From Gulosibacter massiliensis (GTDB taxonomy: Bacteria > Actinomycetota > Actinomycetes > Actinomycetales > Microbacteriaceae): a stretch of DNA of 5,045 nucleotides. Below, piece by piece: positions 1 to 4,435 of this stretch; positions within the stretch are counted from its first letter, which is position 1, and each line of letters begins with the position of its first letter. A program made the translations under genes and the position numbers. The stretch covers positions 1 to 5,045 of the forward strand of contig CAMDKN010000099.1 of assembly GCA_945901035.1 (NCBI GenBank). The letters are read 5' to 3'. The notes under the pieces were generated by a model that was given only the letters and a program-made list of their open reading frames with translations, was not told where the DNA came from and ran no database searches.

Positions 1-977
1 GCCGAGGCGCGGTCGACATGAAGGACATGGACGCCATGATCCTTACGGCGCTTCGCGAGATCTTCGAGAGCGGCCGGAAGCCCAATCGGACCCTCATCGT
101 CGCGTTCTTCGCCGACGAAGAAAACGGTGGAAAGTACGGTTCGCACCACGTCGTGACCCAACACCCCGAACTGTTTTCCGGTGCGACCGAAGCGATCAGC
201 GAGGTCGGCGGCTATTCCGTCACAATCGGCGAGCGCCGTGCCTACCTGTTGCAGACAGGCGAGAAAGCACTGATTTGGGCGACCCTCACCGCGCACGGGA
301 CAGCTGCTCACGGCTCTCGTGTCATCGCCAACAATGCGGTGACGAAACTGGCCGAAGCGGTAGTCAAGCTGGGCCAAGCGGAGTGGCCGGTTCAGATGAC
401 GCGCACCACAACAGCGCTCGTTGCTGCTGTCGCGGAAATCCTGGGGCTCGACCCCTCGGGCGACCCGCGCGAGATTATTCGCGCAACCGGGCTAGCTGCT
501 GGTTTCCTCGAACCATCTCTGTCGGCTACCAGCAACCCGACGCAACTGACCGCCGGCTACAAACACAACGTGATTCCTGACACCGCGAGCGCCGCCATCG
601 ACCTTCGCCCTCTTCCCGGCGACGAGGACGCCGTGTTGGCGCGGGTGCGGGACATCATTGGTCCCGACATCGATGTTTCGATCGCGACGAAGGACATTGG
701 GCTCGAAAACTCCTTCGACACGCCGATTGTTGACGCGATGGCGAGGGCGCTCCGCTCGCAAGACCCCGACGCGATCATGTTGCCGTACCTGCTGTCGGGC
801 GGCACGGACAACAAGGCCATGGCTCTTCTCGGTATCGCCGGCTACGGGTTCGCGCCGCTGCGCCTGCCCGCCGACCTCGATTTCCCATCACTTTTTCACG
901 GTGTGGACGAGCGGGTGCCGCTCGACGCGCTCGATTTTGGTCACCGCGTCCTCACCGATTTTCTGCTCGATTACTAG
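1..977 (+). CDS. M20-family metallopeptidase (dipeptidase/deacylase type), 5' end outside window
   Basis: The reading frame is open from the first base (first full codon at position 3), so the gene begins upstream; the ATG at 18 is internal. About 324 residues are visible, against roughly 430-450 for the family, so about 110 N-terminal residues are missing. The visible start reads RGAVDMKDMD, the M20 motif whose Asp bridges the two metal ions. Numbering from the ATG at 18: ADEEN carries the general base Glu34 and metal ligand Glu35, Glu62 in SEVGG is the next ligand, and HGVDER near the C-terminus gives His294. The dimerisation (lid) domain shows HGTAAHGS (93-100), HNVIP (183-187) and DLRPLPG (195-201). 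All these residues are intact, so a zinc-dependent cytosolic hydrolase of peptide-like or N-acyl substrates is expected. The exact substrate cannot be read; relatives are often labelled dapE2 or dipeptidase. It lies 12 bases before uppP, on the same strand. Confidence 0.93.
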   Translation, partial: RGAVDMKDMDAMILTALREIFESGRKPNRTLIVAFFADEENGGKYGSHHVVTQHPELFSGATEAISEVGGYSVTIGERRAYLLQTGEKALIWATLTAHGTAAHGSRVIANNAVTKLAEAVVKLGQAEWPVQMTRTTTALVAAVAEILGLDPSGDPREIIRATGLAAGFLEPSLSATSNPTQLTAGYKHNVIPDTASAAIDLRPLPGDEDAVLARVRDIIGPDIDVSIATKDIGLENSFDTPIVDAMARALRSQDPDAIMLPYLLSGGTDNKAMALLGIAGYGFAPLRLPADLDFPSLFHGVDERVPLDALDFGHRVLTDFLLDY

Positions 978-1020
978 AACAATGGGGTTATGTCACCCCT
1001 GGACTACGCGAACATTGTTC
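977..1020 (+). promoter_or_regulatory. Nested inverted repeats around the uppP start codon
   Basis: An outer repeat GAACAATG (977-984) pairs perfectly with CATTGTTC (1013-1020). Inside it GGGGT (984-988) can pair with ACCCC (995-999), leaving a six-base loop, TATGTC, that contains the ATG at 990-992. The two stems share G984, so together they give 8 plus 4 base pairs. The structure begins at the last base of the M20 stop codon and would cover the only SD-like GGGG. It could limit uppP translation or couple it to ribosomes finishing the M20 gene. This is an inference from pairing alone; repeats of this size also occur by chance. Confidence 0.3.
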
Positions 1021-1883
1021 CCGCGCTGGTCCTCGGGCTCATCCAGGGGTTGACCGAATTCCTTCCGATTTCGTCGAGCGCCCACCTGCGCATCACCGGC
1101 TTGTTTCTGCCGGGGGCTGCGGACCCGGGGGCAACCTTCACCGCCATCACCCAAATCGGCACGGAACTCGCGGTGTTGCTGTATTTCCGCAAGGACATCG
1201 CCGACATCCTTCGCGCCTGGTTCTTGTCGGTCTTCTCTCACCGTCGCGGCGCCGGCAAATACCTCACCCCCGAACAGCGTGTTCAGGCGAGGATGGGCTG
1301 GTTCATCATCGGTGGCACCATCCCGATTGCGGTCCTCGGGATACTGTTCCAGGACACGATTCGTGAGACGTTCCGCTCGCTGTGGCTCATCGGTGCGGTG
1401 CTGGTGATTTTCGGAGTCATCCTCTGGCTCGCCGACACGCTGGCGCGAAAGGATCGAATTCTCGCCGACATGAAGTTGTCTCAGGGCGTGGCCATCGGGA
1501 TCGCCCAATCCCTTGCGCTCATTCCCGGCGTCTCCCGATCAGGAGCCACCATTTCGATGGCACGCGCCTTGGGTTTCAATCGCGCCGCCGCCGCACGGTT
1601 CGCTTTCCTTTTGGCGATTCCCGCGGTGCTCGCGAGCGGTTTGTACGAGTTATACGGTGCCATCAAGGACCAGGTCACCGGCGAGATGACTATGCCCGCA
1701 ATTGCTTTCAGTTGGCTCGAGATCGGTGCGGCGACCGTGGTCGCCTTTGCGGTCGGTCTCGCGGTCATCGCGTTCCTCATGAACTACCTCAAGCGACACA
1801 GCTTCCTACCGTTCGTTATCTACCGAATCCTGCTCGGTGCAACGATTCTGGTGCTGCTGTCAATCGGTGTTATCCAGCCCTAG
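990..1883 (+). CDS. uppP: Undecaprenyl-diphosphatase UppP (BacA)
   Basis: This integral membrane phosphatase converts undecaprenyl diphosphate to undecaprenyl phosphate, the lipid carrier for peptidoglycan and other wall polymers; it also gives intrinsic bacitracin tolerance. The 297-residue product is a normal length. The first signature, QGLTEFLPISSSAHL, is at residues 19-33, with Gln19 and Glu23 as the (E/Q)xxxE motif and His32 matching the catalytic His of the E. coli enzyme. The second, PGVSRSGATIS (179-189), carries the essential Arg183. Hydrophobic stretches around residues 105-120, 132-149, 202-219, 240-265 and 272-294 fit the multi-pass fold. The ATG at 990 starts 20 residues before motif one, as is usual. 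Its only Shine-Dalgarno-like sequence is a weak GGGG at 984-987, which may be held in a hairpin. The 12-base gap after the M20 gene suggests co-transcription. The 3' end overlaps the convergent PAC2 gene by four bases. Confidence 0.97.
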   Translation: MSPLDYANIVPALVLGLIQGLTEFLPISSSAHLRITGLFLPGAADPGATFTAITQIGTELAVLLYFRKDIADILRAWFLSVFSHRRGAGKYLTPEQRVQARMGWFIIGGTIPIAVLGILFQDTIRETFRSLWLIGAVLVIFGVILWLADTLARKDRILADMKLSQGVAIGIAQSLALIPGVSRSGATISMARALGFNRAAAARFAFLLAIPAVLASGLYELYGAIKDQVTGEMTMPAIAFSWLEIGAATVVAFAVGLAVIAFLMNYLKRHSFLPFVIYRILLGATILVLLSIGVIQP

Positions 1884-1886
1884 GGC
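1877..1886. other. Palindromic shared stop-codon site of convergent uppP and PAC2 genes
   Basis: GCCCTAGGGC is a perfect 10-bp palindrome. Its central CTAG (1880-1883) provides the TAG stop of uppP on the plus strand (1881-1883) and the TAG stop of the PAC2 gene on the minus strand (1880-1882). No loop or U-tract is present, so this is not an intrinsic terminator. Transcripts from both sides must run into the opposite gene unless they end by another route. Confidence 0.75.
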
Positions 1887-2722
1887 GTGTGCGGACCTTC
1901 GTCGCTTTTGCGCAGGAACTCCTGGAACTCGGCGGCAATCGCGTCACCCGACGCGTCCGGTGCGCTCGCGGCGTCACGTTCCTCTTCGAGGCGTTGGATG
2001 TAGTCGCTCATGTCCTCATCGCCCTCGGCGATGTCGTTGACGTTTTCCTCCCACTCGTCCGACAGCGCACGATAGTCGGTCAGGTCGATGTCGAGGTCGG
2101 CGAACGCGTTCAATTCTTCGAGCAGCGCCAGCGCCACCTTGGGAGAGGGGGAATTGAGGGCGTAGTGGGGAACACCCGCCCACAGCGACACCGAGGGGAT
2201 GCCGACCTGCTCCGCGAACTGCGCCACCACCGTCGTGATCCCGATGGGGCCTTCGTACTGCGAACGCTCGCAGCCGATGGACTCGCGCACCTGCCCGTTG
2301 TCGCTGGTCTTGCCGACCTCAATGGGCCGGGTGTGGGGGACCTCGGCTAACGCCGCTCCGAGCACAATCACACCGGTAATGTCCGCAGCGAGTGCCTCGT
2401 CCAGGAACGTGGCGGCGAACGTCGGCCAGGATCGCGACGGCTCGGTACCCAACAACACGTGGACGTTCGTCGAAATGTCGCTCGGGGTGAACAACGACGC
2501 GGTCGGCCAGTTGACTCGGCGCCCTTCGTCGGGGATGTATTCGATTGTCGGACGCACCTGCTGGTAGTCGTAAAACACCTCGGTGTCGATCGAAAACGTC
2601 GCGTCGAGCGAATAGCGTTCGATCACGGCGCGAACAGCGGACGTCGCCGCCTCTCCCGCGTCGTTCCAGCCCTCGAATGCCACGATCAGCGGTCGACCTG
2701 TTTTTGCAGAAAACACTGTCAT
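1880..2722 (-). CDS. PAC2-family protein (proteasome-assembly-chaperone-like)
   Basis: The 280-residue product belongs to the actinobacterial PAC2 family, named after the eukaryotic proteasome assembly chaperone 2 fold; its molecular job in bacteria is not established. Family landmarks in order: FEGWNDAGEAA (16-26), VFYDYQQVRP (49-58), GTEPSRSW (92-99), VLGAALAEVPHTRP (120-133), YEGPIGI (156-162) and SLWAGVPHY (179-187). The C-terminal part, from about residue 208, is strongly acidic and probably helical (EWEENVND, YIQRLEEERD). The frame is open up to an ATG at 2770, but the ATG at 2722 is chosen because an AAGGAAGG Shine-Dalgarno sequence lies six bases before it, and PAC2 proteins normally start close to the first strand. 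It is the only minus-strand gene, divergent from the HAD gene across 52 bases and convergent with uppP. The protein is soluble and predicted cytosolic. Confidence 0.94.
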   Translation of the reverse strand: MTVFSAKTGRPLIVAFEGWNDAGEAATSAVRAVIERYSLDATFSIDTEVFYDYQQVRPTIEYIPDEGRRVNWPTASLFTPSDISTNVHVLLGTEPSRSWPTFAATFLDEALAADITGVIVLGAALAEVPHTRPIEVGKTSDNGQVRESIGCERSQYEGPIGITTVVAQFAEQVGIPSVSLWAGVPHYALNSPSPKVALALLEELNAFADLDIDLTDYRALSDEWEENVNDIAEGDEDMSDYIQRLEEERDAASAPDASGDAIAAEFQEFLRKSDEGPHTP

Positions 2723-2728
2723 CGACGT

Positions 2729-2736
2729 CCTTCCTT
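2729..2736 (-). promoter_or_regulatory. Ribosome binding site deciding the PAC2 start
   Basis: On the minus strand the sequence reads AAGGAAGG, then six bases (ACGTCG), then ATG at 2722-2720. It is the clearest Shine-Dalgarno sequence in the window and supports the ATG at 2722 over the upstream in-frame ATG at 2770, whose upstream bases fall inside the divergent HAD gene. Confidence 0.75.
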
Positions 2737-2747
2737 GTCCGCTTCCC

Positions 2748-2753
2748 ACAATA
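2748..2753 (-). promoter_or_regulatory. Candidate -10 element for the PAC2 gene
   Basis: Read on the minus strand this is TATTGT, a TANNNT match. Transcription starting about seven bases downstream, near 2741, would give a leader of about 19 bases just long enough to hold the AAGGAAGG ribosome binding site. No good -35 hexamer is seen at 16-18 bases, which is common for actinobacterial promoters. Confidence 0.4.
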
Positions 2754-2763
2754 GACGCGTCTA
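2752..2763. promoter_or_regulatory. Perfect 12-bp palindrome in the divergent promoter region (operator candidate)
   Basis: TAGACGCGTCTA is a perfect dyad lying midway between the PAC2 and HAD start codons. It overlaps the last bases of the candidate minus-strand -10 (2748-2753) and the first bases of the plus-strand -10 (2762-2767). A protein bound here could block both promoters. No regulator family is recognised from the sequence, and no second copy was seen in the window. Confidence 0.4.
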
Positions 2764-2767
2764 GACT
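2762..2767 (+). promoter_or_regulatory. Candidate -10 element for a leaderless HAD-trmI transcript
   Basis: TAGACT matches TANNNT and lies seven bases before the GTG at 2775, so RNA would start at or next to the initiation codon. No Shine-Dalgarno sequence precedes this GTG, which fits a leaderless transcript, a common arrangement in actinobacteria. No -35 hexamer is evident at standard spacing. Confidence 0.45.
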
Positions 2768-2774
2768 CAACGAC

Positions 2775-3434
2775 GTGAGCGAGACGAACCTTCAAGCCGT
2801 GTTGTGGGACCTCGACGGGACGATTGTCGACTCTGAGCCCTACTGGCTGATCTCGGAACAACGACTCGTCGAAGAGTACGGCGGGGAATGGTCCGAAGCC
2901 GATGGTTTCGCCCTCATCGGAAGTGGCTTGCCCAACGCCGCCGAATTTTTGCAAACCAAAGGGGTCGACCTGCCGATTGACGTCATCGTCCAACGAATGG
3001 TGGACGAGGTCGACGCGATGTCGGCTCGCCAGATTCCGTGGCGACCGGGTGCACGCGAACTGCTGCACAGCATTCACGAAGCCGGAATCCCGCAGGTCAT
3101 GGTGACCATGTCGTACCGCTCAACCGCGCACTTCATCGCCGATGCGCTAGGGCTTTTTGCCGGGGTGATTTCCGGTCAGGACGTGACCCACCCCAAGCCT
3201 CACCCCGACCCGTACCAGCTCGGAGCAGCGGTGGTTGGCGCTTCGGCGAAGGACTGTGTCGCGTTGGAGGATTCGGGACCAGGGTCCGCGAGCGCCGTCG
3301 CCGCCGGCGCAGTCACGATCGTTGCGCCGATGCACGTTCCGATTCCGGACAGCGTCAATTACATCAAGTGGGAGACCCTCGTCGGTCGCGACGTCTCGCA
3401 CATTCGCGAGGTTTTCGCCGAGGCGCGCGCGTGA
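2775..3434 (+). CDS. HAD-superfamily hydrolase, subfamily IA (phosphoglycolate phosphatase / beta-phosphoglucomutase-like)
   Basis: The 219-residue product has all four HAD motifs. Motif I is WDLDGTIVDSEP (11-22), with the nucleophile Asp12 and acid/base Asp14. Motif II is Thr111 in VTMS. Motif III is Lys141 in KPHPDPY. Motif IV is ALEDSGPG (163-170), with Glu165 and Asp166 for magnesium. The region between motifs I and II (about 20-90) is a helical C1 cap, as in subfamily IA. It should remove phosphate from a small phosphorylated metabolite in the cytosol; the substrate cannot be inferred. The GTG at 2775 is used because it lies nine residues ahead of the first strand and just after a -10-like TAGACT; the next GTG (2799) would cut into that strand and has no ribosome binding site. 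Its TGA overlaps the trmI start as GTGA, so the two genes form an operon. Confidence 0.94.
   Translation: MSETNLQAVLWDLDGTIVDSEPYWLISEQRLVEEYGGEWSEADGFALIGSGLPNAAEFLQTKGVDLPIDVIVQRMVDEVDAMSARQIPWRPGARELLHSIHEAGIPQVMVTMSYRSTAHFIADALGLFAGVISGQDVTHPKPHPDPYQLGAAVVGASAKDCVALEDSGPGSASAVAAGAVTIVAPMHVPIPDSVNYIKWETLVGRDVSHIREVFAEARA
3420..3423 (+). promoter_or_regulatory. Ribosome binding site of trmI inside the HAD gene
   Basis: GAGG lies seven bases before the GTG at 3431, within the last codons of the HAD gene. It supports the GTG that overlaps the HAD stop codon as the true trmI start. Confidence 0.55.
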
Positions 3435-4408
3435 GCCGACCGCGCCGCGGACCGTATCAGTGGGGTGACCGCGTTCAACTGTCGGACGAAAAGGGTCGAC
3501 ACCACACCGTGTCGCTCGTCGAAGGCGGAGAACTCCATTCGCACCGCGGCGTTCTCGCGCACGAGTTGCTCATCGGACTGACCGACGGATCCGTGGTGAC
3601 CAATTCCCACGGCACCGAATATCTCGCGTTTCGGCCTCTCCTCAGCGACTTCGCGATGTCGATGCCGCGCGGCGCGGCCATCGTGTATCCGAAAGACGCC
3701 GCCCACATCGTGACGTTCGGAGACATTTTCCCGGGAGCCGTCGTCGTCGAAGCGGGTGTCGGCAGTGGCGCGCTCACACTGTCTCTCCTGCAGGCGGTGG
3801 GGGAGTCGGGGTCCGTGACGTCGTTCGAACGACGCGACGAGTTCGCCCAGATCGCCGCAGCCAACATAGAGGGCTATTTCGGAGAAAAACCGGCGAACCA
3901 CCGAATCATCGTGGGCGATTTGGTCGAGTCACTCCCCACCGCGTTTGGTTCGGGCGCCGTAGACCGGGTGGTTCTCGACATGCTCGCACCGTGGGAGTGT
4001 GTGGACGCGGTCGCCGACGCCCTCACGCCCGGCGGCGTTGTGGTCTGTTACGTCGCGACGGTCACCCAAATGTCGCGCACGGTTGAAGCACTGCGGCATC
4101 ACGGCGGGTTCACTCGAACCGACGGTTTCGAGACCATCGTACGCGGCTGGCACGTCGAAGGGTTGGCCGTTCGGCCCGACCACCGCATGGTCGCACACAC
4201 CGGCTTTCTCATTACGAGTCGCCGACTGTCGCCCGGCGTGATTCCACCGAAACCACAGCGCAAGACGAAACCCGAATTCGACGACGTCGACATCGAAACA
4301 TGGACTCCCGGTGCCGTCGGTGACCGCGAACAGTCCGCCAAGCGAATTCGTCGAGTTCAACGGGACGCCGAAGCCCTCGCGGACAACGCCCGCCGCCTCG
4401 GCGAATAG
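3431..4408 (+). CDS. trmI: tRNA (adenine-58-N1)-methyltransferase TrmI
   Basis: TrmI uses S-adenosylmethionine to methylate N1 of adenine 58 in the T-loop of tRNAs and works as a homotetramer; the mycobacterial counterpart is Rv2118c. The 325-residue protein has an N-terminal beta domain (about 1-75), then YPKDAAHIV (86-94) and the Rossmann fold: VEAGVGSGALTLSLL (106-120) is the SAM-binding motif, Glu133 in SFERR (131-135) probably contacts the ribose, and LDMLAPW (182-188) holds the catalytic-site Asp183. MVAHTGFL (253-260) is the conserved last strand. The tail after about 270 is proline-rich, then basic, which is usual for actinobacterial members. The frame stays open upstream to 3038, but that stretch is the HAD gene in another frame; the GTG at 3431 gives the family length, overlaps the HAD TGA as GTGA and has GAGG seven bases before it. 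Translation is probably coupled to the HAD gene. Confidence 0.95.
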   Translation: MSRPRRGPYQWGDRVQLSDEKGRHHTVSLVEGGELHSHRGVLAHELLIGLTDGSVVTNSHGTEYLAFRPLLSDFAMSMPRGAAIVYPKDAAHIVTFGDIFPGAVVVEAGVGSGALTLSLLQAVGESGSVTSFERRDEFAQIAAANIEGYFGEKPANHRIIVGDLVESLPTAFGSGAVDRVVLDMLAPWECVDAVADALTPGGVVVCYVATVTQMSRTVEALRHHGGFTRTDGFETIVRGWHVEGLAVRPDHRMVAHTGFLITSRRLSPGVIPPKPQRKTKPEFDDVDIETWTPGAVGDREQSAKRIRRVQRDAEALADNARRLGE

Positions 4409-4435
4409 ACTGTGATCGTGTTGAAAGAGGTCCTT
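4406..4435 (+). promoter_or_regulatory. Candidate -10 and ribosome binding site for the FKBP lipoprotein gene
   Basis: TAGACT (4406-4411) overlaps the trmI stop codon TAG and repeats the hexamer found before the HAD gene. RNA starting about seven bases later, near 4418, would begin at a GTG (4418) or give an 18-base leader ending in AAAGAGG (4424-4430), five bases before the GTG at 4436. The gene may therefore have its own promoter besides read-through from trmI. The TAG is fixed by the stop codon, so the hexamer match could be chance. Confidence 0.35.

Noticed and set aside
18..977. ATG at 18 as the start of the M20 gene
   Set aside because: The frame is open to the window edge and the residues just before it (RGAVD) belong to the conserved metal-binding motif, so the ATG is internal.
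1009..1021. CGAAC-ATT-GTTC resembling an actinobacterial LexA/SOS box
   Set aside because: The half-sites are separated by three bases, not the four of the SOS consensus, and the site lies inside the uppP coding region.
982..1053. Short 23-codon frame from ATG 982 overlapping the uppP start, a possible leader peptide
   Set aside because: It has no ribosome binding site, lies almost wholly inside uppP in another frame, and its composition shows nothing peptide-like.
993..1508. 171-residue minus-strand open frame opposite uppP
   Set aside because: Its charged, repetitive composition is typical of an antisense shadow of a membrane-protein gene; uppP on the other strand is certain.
2723..2770. 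Upstream ATG at 2770 as the PAC2 start
   Set aside because: It adds 16 residues unlike the family N-terminus, has no ribosome binding site, and would cover the likely promoter and the PAC2 Shine-Dalgarno sequence.
3038..3430. N-terminal extension of trmI back to 3038
   Set aside because: That stretch is the HAD gene, with intact motifs in its own frame; the extension is Arg-rich and matches no TrmI domain.
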